The notes: a model not told the origin generated them from the letters alone. DNA of 64,000 bases from Pukyongia sp963768085 (GCA_963768085.1 CAVYGO010000003.1:310001-374000); one strand, 5' to 3'. Shown: positions 34,657-43,394, counted from the first letter of the stretch. Numbers and translations are program-made.

Positions 34657-36216
34657 ATGAAAAAAACTATTTCAACATTCGCCTTCCTTGCACTATTTGT
34701 TAGTGCAGGTATGGCACAAAGTAAGAAACCAAATATCCTGGTGATCTGGGGTGACGACATCGGACGAGCCAATGTCAGTGCCTATACGATGGGTATGATG
34801 GGTTATCAAACCCCCAACATCGACAGGATTGCTGATGAAGGAATTATTTTTACAGATTATTATGGTGAGCAGTCATGTACAGCCGGACGTTCATCATTTA
34901 TTATGGGACAAAGTGTGTTTCGGACTGGTCTATCTAAAGTGGGCCTTCCTGGTTCTGACCTTGGTATGCGAATAGAAGATCCTACGATAGCAGGATTGCT
35001 GAAGGATCAGGGCTATGCAACGGGGCAATTTGGAAAAAATCATTTAGGCGACCGTGATGAAATGTTACCTACCAATAATGGTTTTGATGAGTTCTTAGGA
35101 AATCTTTATCATTTAAATGCCGAAGAGGAGCCAGAGTTAGAAGACTATCCCAGTGATTTTATTACATCCGATGGAACTACATTTCTTGAGAGATATGGCC
35201 CAAGAGGCGTGATAAAATCTTCGGCAGATGGAAAAATTGAAGATACCGGACCTTTAACCAAAAAAAGAATGGAAACCATTGATGATGAAACGGTAGCTGC
35301 AGCCATCGATTTTATCAAAAGACAAGAGGATGCAGGAAATACATGGTTTGTATGGTGGAGTGGAACGCGGATGCATTTCAGAACACATGTTAAAGATGAA
35401 CTAAGAGGAATTTCGGGGCAGGATGAGTATTCAGATGGTATGGTTGAGCATGATATGCACATTGGTCAATTTCTAGCATTACTGGATGAATTGGGAATAG
35501 CAGACAATACCATTGTATTTTATTCTACTGATAACGGCCCTCATTACAATACATGGCCAGATGCAGGATCTACTCCATTCCGCGGTGAAAAAAATACCAA
35601 TTGGGAAGGCGGTTGGAGAGTACCCGCTATGGTTCGCTGGCCAGGTCAAATCCCTGCAGGCTCAATAAGTAACGAAATAGTTCATCACATGGATTGGTTA
35701 CCTACTTTCTTGTCTATTGCAGGAAAGTCCGACATCAAGGAAGACCTTTTGGATGGATATAGTTCAAGTGCATTAAACAGAGATTATAAAATACACCTTG
35801 ATGGTTATGACATTACGGAACATCTTAAGGATCCACAAAATGTAAAAAGCGGAAGAGAAGAGATCTTTTATTTTTCGGATGATGGGGATTTAACTGCATT
35901 AAGGTATAGCGACTGGAAACTCATTTTTATGGAACAAAGATCTCAGGGTACTTTCAAAGTTTGGGCAAATCCATTTACTCCTTTGCGTGTACCTCTTATG
36001 TTCAACTTAAGAAGAGATCCCTATGAAAAAGCACAGATTACATCCAATACCTACTACGATTGGTTGTTGGATCATGTATTTTTTATGGTACCGGCTCAAA
36101 CTTATGTCGGTAGCTTTTTAAGTACTTTCAAGGAATATCCACCACGCCAGAAAGCTGCAAGCTTCAGTTTGGACCAGGTGATGGAAAAACTTCAAAGCGG
36201 TTACAACGGACAATAA
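34657..36216 (+). CDS. Exported type I sulfatase (arylsulfatase)
   Basis: 519 residues. A signal peptide (1-~20, ending GMAQ) is followed by the metal-binding DD (33-34) in ILVIWGDDIGRANVS and the formylglycine motif CTAGR (Cys74 to Arg78, of C-x-A/P-x-R type). Further metal or substrate motifs are FGKNHLGD and FYSTDNGPHYNTWP. It hydrolyses sulfate esters, probably after export. In marine Flavobacteria such enzymes release sulfate from algal polysaccharides or small sulfated compounds; the true substrate is unknown. It is downstream of the sigma-54 promoter and ended by a strong hairpin. No maturase (anSME) gene is in the window. Confidence 0.93.
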   Translation: MKKTISTFAFLALFVSAGMAQSKKPNILVIWGDDIGRANVSAYTMGMMGYQTPNIDRIADEGIIFTDYYGEQSCTAGRSSFIMGQSVFRTGLSKVGLPGSDLGMRIEDPTIAGLLKDQGYATGQFGKNHLGDRDEMLPTNNGFDEFLGNLYHLNAEEEPELEDYPSDFITSDGTTFLERYGPRGVIKSSADGKIEDTGPLTKKRMETIDDETVAAAIDFIKRQEDAGNTWFVWWSGTRMHFRTHVKDELRGISGQDEYSDGMVEHDMHIGQFLALLDELGIADNTIVFYSTDNGPHYNTWPDAGSTPFRGEKNTNWEGGWRVPAMVRWPGQIPAGSISNEIVHHMDWLPTFLSIAGKSDIKEDLLDGYSSSALNRDYKIHLDGYDITEHLKDPQNVKSGREEIFYFSDDGDLTALRYSDWKLIFMEQRSQGTFKVWANPFTPLRVPLMFNLRRDPYEKAQITSNTYYDWLLDHVFFMVPAQTYVGSFLSTFKEYPPRQKAASFSLDQVMEKLQSGYNGQ

Positions 36217-36234
36217 TTTTCAAAATAAAAAATC

Positions 36235-36270
36235 TCAGAGCGGGAATCTTTTTAAAAATTCCCGCTCTGA
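36235..36270 (+). terminator. Hairpin after the sulfatase gene
   Basis: A 13-bp perfect stem, TCAGAGCGGGAAT (36235-36247) with ATTCCCGCTCTGA (36258-36270), with extra T/A pairing in the loop. No T tract follows, but position and strength suggest a terminator. Confidence 0.65.
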
Positions 36271-36290
36271 ATAAATATAAAAGCAGATGA

Positions 36291-36520
36291 AAAAGGTATC
36301 ACCACAATAGTGAGCATGAGCCTTACTTTTTTAATATCCGAGTAGAAATAGGTCAGCCGGTATTTGAAATGGTTCTGCTTGGTATCATTTTTTTAGTAAA
36401 AAATTTTTGATAGTTAAAAAAGGAGTCAAAATTAGGAGCTGGGTAAAACTTGCACCTGCTTATTGTATAGGAACTATTGCTGGAAGTTGGTGTTTGGAAC
36501 GGATTTTAGGTTTTTGGTAA
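36291..36520 (+). pseudogene. Decayed 3' end of a HupE/UreJ_2-type membrane protein gene
   Basis: No ATG gene is present between 36217 and 36596, but two frames read as one protein tail. Frame 36291-36407 gives EPYFFNIRVEIGQPVFEMVL and then LGIIFLVK. Frame 36407-36520 continues with IVKKGVKIRSWVKLAPAYC and IGTIAGSWCLERILGFW. The FNxxVEIGQ block, the following hydrophobic helix and the final IGTxAxxW-xxER block are what I recall of the C-terminus of HupE/UreJ_2 proteins. The 5' part is missing (a TGA precedes) and there is a frameshift in the T/A-rich stretch near 36390-36407. It is a truncated remnant of a membrane protein; the family name rests on memory. Confidence 0.55.
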
Positions 36521-36596
36521 AAATTGGGTAGCCTAATCAAAAAGTGTAAAGAGATTAGAGCATAATTAACAAAATATAAATATAATTTGAAGTCCA

Positions 36597-37115
36597 ATGC
36601 CTGATAACCAGCATGATGATGTAATAAAGATACAAAAGTCCGCAGCTAAACTCAAGTTAGGAACTGTGATCCTGGTTGTGGGATTTTTGAGCCCTTTACT
36701 GATTCCATTGGTGGTAGCCTCCAATTGGTCTGCTGCTACCAAGGGTGTCGTCTCGGGTTTACTGACGTTTGGAATACCAGAGTTGTTTATACTCCTTGCC
36801 ATCGTGGTAATGGGCAAGCAGGGGTATCAATATATAAAAGGCAAGGCCTTTAATTATTTAAAGCGATTCGCACCTCCTGATGAGGTAAGCCAGGCTCGCT
36901 ACAGGTTTGGATTGGTATTATTCGGTATCCCGGTATTAGCCGGCATTTTACAGCCCTACCTGGCCTATTATATTCCTTTTTTTAAGGGGAACCCCTTGTG
37001 GTTTCATATTGGGTTGGATGTGATATTTGTCATAGGATTATTTGTGCTGGGAGGCGATTTTTGGGATAAGTTGAGAGGATTGTTTCGCCATGATGTTAAA
37101 GCAATTACATTGTAA
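36597..37115 (+). CDS. Transporter-suffix domain-like membrane protein
   Basis: 172 residues with four hydrophobic helices (VILVVGFLSPLLIPLVV; FGIPELFILLAIVVMG; FGLVLFGIPVLAGIL; IGLDVIFVIGLFVLGGDFW). The IPELFILLAIVVMGKQGYQYIKG segment resembles the transporter-suffix domain found at the end of RND-type transporters and as stand-alone proteins. Its role is unknown. ATG 36597 starts just after an A/T-rich spacer. The gene is on the same strand as the two beta-barrels downstream. Confidence 0.62.
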   Translation: MPDNQHDDVIKIQKSAAKLKLGTVILVVGFLSPLLIPLVVASNWSAATKGVVSGLLTFGIPELFILLAIVVMGKQGYQYIKGKAFNYLKRFAPPDEVSQARYRFGLVLFGIPVLAGILQPYLAYYIPFFKGNPLWFHIGLDVIFVIGLFVLGGDFWDKLRGLFRHDVKAITL

Positions 37116-37118
37116 TTG
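37102..37118. repeat. Palindrome at the end of the 36597 gene
   Basis: CAATTACA-t-TGTAATTG, a perfect 8-bp inverted repeat overlapping the stop codon and 31 bp upstream of the next ATG (37149). It could be an operator for the beta-barrel genes. No T tract, so not a terminator. Confidence 0.35.
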
Positions 37119-37148
37119 TTGTCATTAATCATTAAAAACTTAAGTATA

Positions 37149-37991
37149 ATGAAATATTTTTTTATCCTTCTATTGTCGCTTTTCACCGTAAGTGCTTTCG
37201 CACAAGAAAATGGAGGAGAGGACAAACCCGTTCAAGATGCAGGGTCTAAAGCTTTGGATGCTACAGCCACCCAATGGAGTTTCCAGTTTGCCTACCAGTT
37301 TATGCCGGACTATTACAGTGATATGGTAAATGGAATGCCGAGAAGACCGGGTCTGGACAACTATCTGCAATTGCGTATTGTGGCTCCGGTACCCTTAAAA
37401 TCTTTAACCATTTTACCCAGGGTAACCATTCGGCATTATGAAAATGTTGCCACGGGAGAAACAGGTTTAGGTAATACCGAGATCTTTGCCCTAATTATTC
37501 CAAAAGCTTTGGATTGGGGAACCGGCCGTACCGGTATTGGTCCGTTAATCACGACTCCTGGAAATAAAAAGGTAGCAAAGGATGAATGGGGGTATGGCTT
37601 ATCAGCTGCCATAGTAAATAATTCAGGATTTTGGTTTTACGGGGTTTTGCTTACTCAATCATGGAGAGCTGTCGATCCAAGTGCCTTACAGCCGGGCGTT
37701 TCAGACGCCAATCCCCTAGGCATAGCTCCTTTCTTAAATTACCGCTTTGGATCTTCAGGATATTATGTTGGAAATGGAGATATGGTGGCGCTTTACGACT
37801 GGAATACACAAGGATTTTTTCTGCCTGTTGGAGTTAGATTTGGTAAGGTTTGGGTACTCTCGAAAGGTTCGATCAATGCCTATGCCGAGTACCAGACCAG
37901 TGCAATATATAAGAACTGGCAGGGACCAGCAGTTCAGAATTCTTTCCGACTGAACATTACTTATACCATGCCCGTTTCTGGAAGTAAATAG
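37149..37991 (+). CDS. Outer-membrane beta-barrel protein
   Basis: 280 residues from ATG 37149 (MKYFFILLLSLFTVSAFAQ, signal peptide); an earlier frame start at 37116 is inferior. The mature protein consists of alternating strands (QWSFQFAYQFMPDYYSD, LDNYLQLRIVAPVPLKS, NSFRLNITYTMPVSG). It resembles the next gene in length and strand arrangement, so the two are probably paralogues. Presumably a porin-like or transporter barrel, with no specific function recognised. Confidence 0.68.
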   Translation: MKYFFILLLSLFTVSAFAQENGGEDKPVQDAGSKALDATATQWSFQFAYQFMPDYYSDMVNGMPRRPGLDNYLQLRIVAPVPLKSLTILPRVTIRHYENVATGETGLGNTEIFALIIPKALDWGTGRTGIGPLITTPGNKKVAKDEWGYGLSAAIVNNSGFWFYGVLLTQSWRAVDPSALQPGVSDANPLGIAPFLNYRFGSSGYYVGNGDMVALYDWNTQGFFLPVGVRFGKVWVLSKGSINAYAEYQTSAIYKNWQGPAVQNSFRLNITYTMPVSGSK

Positions 37992-38049
37992 AGAAATGTC
38001 CTTTTAGGAGTTAATGCCTTTATTATTTTTAAAAATTATACATAATCAT

Positions 38050-38898
38050 ATGAAAACATCCATTAAAGCGATATTGTTTTTAATAGTCTGTGTGTTATTT
38101 CAATCTGTGGTATCCGCACAAGAAGAAATAAAATCAGATACGGAGCATGAAGAAGTGAGTAATAAGCCGTTCTACAGATTAGGTTCGCAACGCACATGGC
38201 CTTTCTTCAGTTTTCTGAATGATCCCGGAAAAGATGCCAAGACCCTGGGATTGGAATTTGAAAGTTACCTGAATATAGGACCTTACAACATTAAAAATAT
38301 TTCCTATTTCGAGGTGAACCAATATCCACGGGTAATCCCGGGTCAACCCAATGGAAACCCAAGCAATCCGGACAGGACAGTTGGTGCCGATGGAATTAAT
38401 GATCTGCTGACCGCTTTTTGGTTTACTAAAAGGGAAGCTCATCACAGCAAACACCATTTAGCATTAGGGTTTTCTGCGATGCTGCCCACAGCAACCGATA
38501 AAACACTGGGCAGCGGTAAGTGGTCTGTCGGACCTAGTTTTGATTATGAATATGAGAATGGTCGTTGGTTTGCCGGTGCCATTGTCCTGCAGGTGTGGTC
38601 TATTGCCGGACCGTCTGATAGAAAAAACGTCAACTTATTAATGATTAAGCCATTTATTGTTTATAACGTAGTAAAACGTTTCGACCTTATCTATGAGCCT
38701 TATGGTATTTCGGTGTATTGGGATAAACCTGCCGGAGAAAAAGTATACCTGCCTTTGGGTGGTGGTGCAGAATATGAAATACCTTTAGGTCCGGAAACAG
38801 AACTGAACCTTGGAGCACAGTTTTTCAAGAATGTGATTCGTCCAACTAAAGGAACTGTGTACGATTTACGCTTTTTAATTGAGTTTGTTTTTAATTAA
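38050..38898 (+). CDS. Outer-membrane beta-barrel protein, probable paralogue of the upstream gene
   Basis: 282 residues from ATG 38050 (MKTSIKAILFLIVCVLFQS, signal peptide to SAQEE). Amphipathic strands continue to an aromatic-rich C-terminus (VYDLRFLIEFVFN), consistent with insertion by the BAM machinery. The motif LGFSAMLPTATDKTLGSGKW resembles the barrel segment of phenol_MetA_deg-type proteins. It follows its likely paralogue by 58 bp. Confidence 0.68.
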   Translation: MKTSIKAILFLIVCVLFQSVVSAQEEIKSDTEHEEVSNKPFYRLGSQRTWPFFSFLNDPGKDAKTLGLEFESYLNIGPYNIKNISYFEVNQYPRVIPGQPNGNPSNPDRTVGADGINDLLTAFWFTKREAHHSKHHLALGFSAMLPTATDKTLGSGKWSVGPSFDYEYENGRWFAGAIVLQVWSIAGPSDRKNVNLLMIKPFIVYNVVKRFDLIYEPYGISVYWDKPAGEKVYLPLGGGAEYEIPLGPETELNLGAQFFKNVIRPTKGTVYDLRFLIEFVFN

Positions 38899-38964
38899 TT
38901 ATAAAGCCGGTAGCTTTTACAAGACAAAAAAATAGAACCATAAAGATTTAAAATTACTAGTAAC

Positions 38965-39588
38965 ATGAATCAACAAATATTAACACCGGATACTATTTTT
39001 TTAAATCGCCTAAGCCGATTTATAGATGTAGTCTATGCCTTGATATTTTTCCATATGTTGGTAACATACCTTCCCATCATTGAGGATATGGAATGGTCTC
39101 ATAAACCCCTGGGATTGTTAAGCCATATGATGGACAATTCGAACGAATTACTCCGAATATTTATAGGTGCGGGACTGGCGTTGATGTATTGGAATCAAAA
39201 TAATAGTTTATTCAAACATTTGAAAAAAACAAACGGCACGCACGCTGCGCTGTCTTTGATCCAATTATTTTTAGTGTGTCTGTTTGTATATTTTGCCATT
39301 GCCGATCCGGCATTAGAAAGCCAGTCATCACCGGCATTGCAGGCAGGATGTTTAGCCCTCGCCGGTTTTATTGGTGTTGGAGCGTGGGTATACGCCTCGA
39401 AGCACAATATGATGCATGATTCCATGAGTGAGGACGATGTACATGCTATTACACGAAGTAACCTTATGGAACCTTCAGTGGCAGTGGTAAATGTCGGTCT
39501 GGCGTTCGTTGGACCTTTGGTTTGGACCCTGGCTTGGTTTGTATTACCTGTTATCTTTACCTGGATCTTAAAAAAACGAAAAAAATAA
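38965..39588 (+). CDS. TMEM175-like (DUF1211) membrane protein, putative ion channel
   Basis: 207 residues with about six hydrophobic helices. The N-terminal motif RLSRFIDVVYALIFFHML corresponds to the R-x3-F-S-D-x-V-x-A signature of TMEM175/DUF1211 channels, with Ile in place of the usual Ser (FID instead of FSD). Prokaryotic TMEM175 proteins are potassium-permeable channels. The protein ends in a basic tail (ILKKRKK). It is grouped with a second potential K+ channel at 40256. Confidence 0.62.
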   Translation: MNQQILTPDTIFLNRLSRFIDVVYALIFFHMLVTYLPIIEDMEWSHKPLGLLSHMMDNSNELLRIFIGAGLALMYWNQNNSLFKHLKKTNGTHAALSLIQLFLVCLFVYFAIADPALESQSSPALQAGCLALAGFIGVGAWVYASKHNMMHDSMSEDDVHAITRSNLMEPSVAVVNVGLAFVGPLVWTLAWFVLPVIFTWILKKRKK

Positions 39589-39606
39589 TCACTAATTAAA
39601 AAACTA

Positions 39607-40194
39607 ATGAACATGAAAAATTACATTTATTTTATTCTACTGGCAGTATTAACAACAGCTTGCGGAAGCGGTGTGTCTGTGACATCCGATTACGATAAAA
39701 GTGTTGACTTTTCTACCTACAAGGACTTTACCTATTACGGATGGGCCGATAACACCGACCAGATTCTAACAGGTTTCGACAAAGAAAGGATTGAAAGTGC
39801 ATTTCAGAATGAATTTGCAAATCGCGGATGGAACGTCACAAAAGAAAATGGCGATGCCATTGTATCGCTTTTTATTGTGGTTGATAAGAAAACCAGTTAT
39901 GATTCATATACCAACCATTATAATGACGGAATGTATGGAGGCATGTATTCTTCAAGATATGGATATGGATATGGATATGATCCAGGATTTGGAACCAGTA
40001 CCACTACAACAACACAGCGCGATTATTTAGTAGGAACACTTATCGTGGATGTTTTTGATGCTAAAACCAAAAAACATATCTGGCAGGGTATTGGGAAAAA
40101 GACCATCAGTGAAAATACATCCAAACGTGAAGAACGTATAGAAGCAGGGGTTGCCGAAATAATGAAAGCATTTCCTGTTCAACCCAAACAATAA
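39607..40194 (+). CDS. DUF4136 lipoprotein
   Basis: 195 residues. The lipobox is VLTTACGSG (Cys about residue 20), so it is membrane-anchored, and the DUF4136 domain follows (DYDKSVDFSTYKDFTYYGWA, then DYLVGTLIVDVFDAKTKKHI). Between these a Tyr/Gly-rich stretch (SRYGYGYGYDPG) is encoded by four GGATAT-type hexamers. DUF4136 proteins are envelope lipoproteins of unknown function. Start ATG 39607 or 39613. Confidence 0.85.
   Translation: MNMKNYIYFILLAVLTTACGSGVSVTSDYDKSVDFSTYKDFTYYGWADNTDQILTGFDKERIESAFQNEFANRGWNVTKENGDAIVSLFIVVDKKTSYDSYTNHYNDGMYGGMYSSRYGYGYGYDPGFGTSTTTTTQRDYLVGTLIVDVFDAKTKKHIWQGIGKKTISENTSKREERIEAGVAEIMKAFPVQPKQ
39957..39980 (+). repeat. GGATAT hexanucleotide repeat inside the DUF4136 gene
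   Basis: About four copies of GATATG/GGATAT in tandem encode alternating Tyr-Gly. Because the unit is 6 bp, copy-number change would add or remove Gly-Tyr pairs without breaking the frame. Confidence 0.6.
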
Positions 40195-40255
40195 TACGAT
40201 TTCGACCTAAAAACGGGCAACATCGACCATTGAAAAATATTAATTTCAGGACCAG

Positions 40256-40888
40256 ATGCTTAAAAGAGAAAATACTTTGTTAAAAGATAATTCTGTTTCA
40301 TCAGTATTACTCCTGGTCTCTTGTTTGATCTTTATTTTTTTGTTGCCCATTTTTGAGTCTCCTATGCCTGCCATTTCGATTATACTGTTCTCTGTTATCA
40401 TTTTCCTGGCTGCGTATTCAATTAGTACCAGGGCTACGTTAATTGGGATAGGAGCTATATTGATTGAACTTGCTACGCGAACTACAGATTTTATATACCT
40501 GCACTATCTGGCGGAATTATTGACCAATCTCTTTATCATTTTTGTCGTTGGGTCTGCAATAAAAGATCTGCTGGTGCGGAAAAATGTAAACATATATTCC
40601 CTGGTAGAGGCTATAAACGGTTATCTGCTACTAGGGATCATGTTTATAAGTCTGGTGGGATTTTGCGACTTGCATATTGAGGGATCCTACAACGCAGCAG
40701 GAAAGTCGGCTATGGAACTGGTCTATTATACAATGATTACGCTTACAACCGCCGGATATGGTGATATTACTCCTCAATTGCCTATTTCTCAGTCGTTATC
40801 TATGCTAATGGCTGTAACAGGGCAGTTTTATGTAGCTGTTATTGTAGCTATTTTGGTTGGGAAGTATTCAAACACAAGTAGTGCATAA
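40256..40888 (+). CDS. Two-pore-helix potassium channel family protein
   Basis: 210 residues. Four or more N-terminal hydrophobic segments lead to the pore module: a helix (LLLGIMFISLVGFCDL), a pore helix with the selectivity filter TTAGYGD (residues 164-170), and an inner helix (VTGQFYVAVIVAILVGKY). The filter GYGD is the K+ signature. There is no cytoplasmic RCK domain, so it is a simple channel. ATG 40256. Confidence 0.9.
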   Translation: MLKRENTLLKDNSVSSVLLLVSCLIFIFLLPIFESPMPAISIILFSVIIFLAAYSISTRATLIGIGAILIELATRTTDFIYLHYLAELLTNLFIIFVVGSAIKDLLVRKNVNIYSLVEAINGYLLLGIMFISLVGFCDLHIEGSYNAAGKSAMELVYYTMITLTTAGYGDITPQLPISQSLSMLMAVTGQFYVAVIVAILVGKYSNTSSA

Positions 40889-40974
40889 CTTGATCTAAAA
40901 CATGTTTATAAAGGATTCGACATTTATGAATCCAAAATTTAAAATAATTATTAATCTAACTAACACTAGAAGCA

Positions 40975-41697
40975 ATGAAAAAAATAGCAATTTTATTTCT
41001 CTTCCTCTTATCAATATCTATTACATATGGTCAAGAGGAAAATTCAGAACCTAATTTGAATAACGAAGTGAAAATCATGTTGACCGATCTACTAAACGGA
41101 TCGTTTCTACTAGGTTATGAAAGACAATTTGGCGACCATATTGGTGTTTCATTAATGGCAGGTTATAAAAGTAAAGACGGACTATTAAAACTCTCAGGAC
41201 TCAATACAGAGTTAATTAAGACCGGAGATTTAACGTACAGTGGCCTACGTATTATTCCTGAATTTCGTTACTATCTTAAACCACACGATGGTGGAATGCG
41301 CAACGGATTCTATTTTGGCGCATATCTAACCTTTATGGGTTATAAATCTAGTTTCGAAGGTGACTACTTTAATGAAAATGGAGTATTTCCTTTTAAATAC
41401 GACGTGAAGATAAATACTAGTTCCTTTGGGCTTATGGCAGGATACAAATTAAAGCTATCTGATCATTTCAACCTGGATTTCCTTATCGCAGGACCGGGAG
41501 CAGGAAGTTACAGATTTAAATTGACTCCAGTTATTCCTGCCCCAGACGAGTTTTGGTTCGATTTAAATGACGCTCTAGAATTGTACTCTTTAGCTGATTT
41601 AATTAATGCTGATTTCGAATTTTCTCCGCAAAAAAATAGTGACAACCTTGTCTTACCATCGTTTAGATATGGGATCACCTTAGGGTATTCATTTTAA
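40975..41697 (+). CDS. DUF3575-like outer-membrane beta-barrel protein
   Basis: 240 residues. A signal peptide (MKKIAILFLFLLSISITYGQ) precedes strands such as VKIMLTDLLNGSFLLGYERQF and LRIIPEFRYYLKPHDGG, the pattern of DUF3575-type barrels (the KPHDG-like turn is recurrent in these). The C-terminus YGITLGYSF ends in Phe. Function unknown. A short hairpin (GGATTC/GAATCC, 40913-40933) lies in the upstream spacer. Confidence 0.68.
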   Translation: MKKIAILFLFLLSISITYGQEENSEPNLNNEVKIMLTDLLNGSFLLGYERQFGDHIGVSLMAGYKSKDGLLKLSGLNTELIKTGDLTYSGLRIIPEFRYYLKPHDGGMRNGFYFGAYLTFMGYKSSFEGDYFNENGVFPFKYDVKINTSSFGLMAGYKLKLSDHFNLDFLIAGPGAGSYRFKLTPVIPAPDEFWFDLNDALELYSLADLINADFEFSPQKNSDNLVLPSFRYGITLGYSF

Positions 41698-41724
41698 TGA
41701 TTGATGCTTATTTTTTAAGATAAT

Positions 41725-42324
41725 TTGAGATCTAATAGCTGCGTTTCGCTCGATGTTAGCCAATTCGGCGTAAGTGCAAAAAATATATATAGAATCATAG
41801 TTGTACTACTTGTGTTGGGAGTTTTTAGTACACAAAAAGTTCAATCTCAATCTTTTGGAAAACCTTCTCCCGGATACAAGAATACGTTTGGAGCCGCCAC
41901 AAGTACCGGTTTTTTTCTAAATAAGGATGCCTATTTCTGGGGATTAGGTGCGGATTATTCCCGGCTAATTGGTGAACGATGGGTCATCAATCTAAGTATG
42001 GCCTTCGATCAGGAAATTGCAAGATCGGATGCCAGTGGCACTACTGTCGTCAATACATTAACGCCAAGTTTGGCATTTGGTTATGTGTTTACTTCAAATT
42101 TTGCATTGGGTGTTGGTGTTGGAAAGGGTCTCTTCGATGATGACAACGAAACCGGGATGTTGGAATACAACAAAAATGGAGATTGGACCATCGGATTAAT
42201 TGGTGTGTATACGTTCTATCAGAAAGGCCCTCATGGATTTGATGTATCAGTTGGTATCGAACAGGGTATTGGTAATTCCGACCTTGACCTTACGGCAGAA
42301 CTGGGTTATGGATACAGCTTTTAA
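41725..42324 (+). CDS. Small outer-membrane beta-barrel protein
   Basis: Up to 199 residues. The frame opens with TTG at 41725; no ATG is available before the hydrophobic signal-like segment (IYRIIVVLLVLGVFSTQKVQSQ), so the exact start is uncertain (a GTG within the hydrophobic part is possible). The mature part is a barrel of about eight strands (NTFGAATSTGFFLNKDAYFW to LTAELGYGYSF). It follows the DUF3575-like gene by 27 bp. Confidence 0.6.
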   Translation: MRSNSCVSLDVSQFGVSAKNIYRIIVVLLVLGVFSTQKVQSQSFGKPSPGYKNTFGAATSTGFFLNKDAYFWGLGADYSRLIGERWVINLSMAFDQEIARSDASGTTVVNTLTPSLAFGYVFTSNFALGVGVGKGLFDDDNETGMLEYNKNGDWTIGLIGVYTFYQKGPHGFDVSVGIEQGIGNSDLDLTAELGYGYSF

Positions 42325-42389
42325 TGTAACCCTAATGATCAAAGTGAAATTTCGTTAATATCATGATGTAAAAACACTATTTTTATGTC

Positions 42390-43394
42390 ATGGTATTAGT
42401 CACTGGTGGTACAGGCTTAGTAGGATCTCATTTACTTTATTTTCTTCTGAAGAAAGGCTTTTCCGTTCGTGCAACACACCGAAAGAACAGCAGACTGGAA
42501 ACCGTGCGCCGTGTTTTCTCATATTACACAAATGATGTCGATGCGCTTTTCAACCGTATCGAGTGGATAGAAGCCAATATTACCGATGTCCCCGCTCTCA
42601 ATGATGCTTTCAAAGGCGTTACTCATGTTTATCATTCGGCTGCATATATAAGTTTTCATCCCAAACATTTCGATAAACTGAAAAAGGCCAATATCGAGGG
42701 TACAGCCAATGTCGTTAATCTTTCCCTCTCCCATAATATTAAAAAACTCTGCCATGTGAGTTCCATTGCTACGCTGGGCAGTACGGACGACGGTACATTG
42801 ATTTCGGAAGAAACTCCCTGGAACGCTGAAGAAGACAACAGCGTCTACGCCATTACCAAATACGGCGCCGAAATGGAGGTATGGCGCGGCACCCAGGAAG
42901 GCCTTGATGCTGTGATCGTGAATCCGGCAGTCATCATGGGTTCAGGACACTGGCATTCAGCAAGCGGCGCCATAGTTAAAAGAGTGGCGAAAGGAACCAA
43001 ATACTATACCTCCGGGGGAGTTGCCATCGTCGATGTTCAGGATGTGGTGCGCGCGATGATACAGCTAATGCTAAGTGACATCATCAATGAACAATTCATA
43101 CTTGCCGGTGAAAACATGAGCTACAAAGATTTGATATCTCATCTGGCAGTATCTCTTGGTGTTTCTTCTCCAAACAGATTCGTACCTAAATGGAAACTGG
43201 ATGTACTTCGTAAACTCGATTGGCTTAGTTCGAAGATTACCGGGAATCGCCGCCGCTTGTTGAGATCTACCGTAAATTCTATGTATAAACAAGCGTACTT
43301 CGATGGGTCGAAGATCTCGAAGTGTATCGATTTTAAATATACCACAGGAGATGAGACTTTAAGGAGGGTGGGTGAAAATTACAGGAAAGACTAA
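42390..43394 (+). CDS. NAD(P)-dependent epimerase/dehydratase family protein (extended SDR)
   Basis: 334 residues. The Rossmann motif TGGTGLVGSHLL (residues ~5-16) and the catalytic Tyr-x3-Lys (YAITKYGAE) identify an extended short-chain dehydrogenase. Members act on nucleotide sugars or on small ketones/aldehydes; the substrate here is not determined. A TATTTTTA box at 42378-42385 lies only 4 bases before the ATG, so it would give an almost leaderless transcript if used. It converges on the DUF4296 gene with no gap. Confidence 0.87.
   Translation: MVLVTGGTGLVGSHLLYFLLKKGFSVRATHRKNSRLETVRRVFSYYTNDVDALFNRIEWIEANITDVPALNDAFKGVTHVYHSAAYISFHPKHFDKLKKANIEGTANVVNLSLSHNIKKLCHVSSIATLGSTDDGTLISEETPWNAEEDNSVYAITKYGAEMEVWRGTQEGLDAVIVNPAVIMGSGHWHSASGAIVKRVAKGTKYYTSGGVAIVDVQDVVRAMIQLMLSDIINEQFILAGENMSYKDLISHLAVSLGVSSPNRFVPKWKLDVLRKLDWLSSKITGNRRRLLRSTVNSMYKQAYFDGSKISKCIDFKYTTGDETLRRVGENYRKD

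Noticed and set aside
36441..36455. Second sigma-54-like site TGGGTAAAACTTGCA upstream of the gene at 36597
   Set aside because: The GG-GC spacing is 9 bases instead of 10, a change sigma-54 does not tolerate well, and it lies inside the decayed HupE/UreJ-like reading frame, whose Trp-Val-Lys-Leu-Ala codons explain the sequence.
37102..37118. Palindrome as a terminator
   Set aside because: No T tract, and it overlaps a stop codon; kept only as a possible operator.
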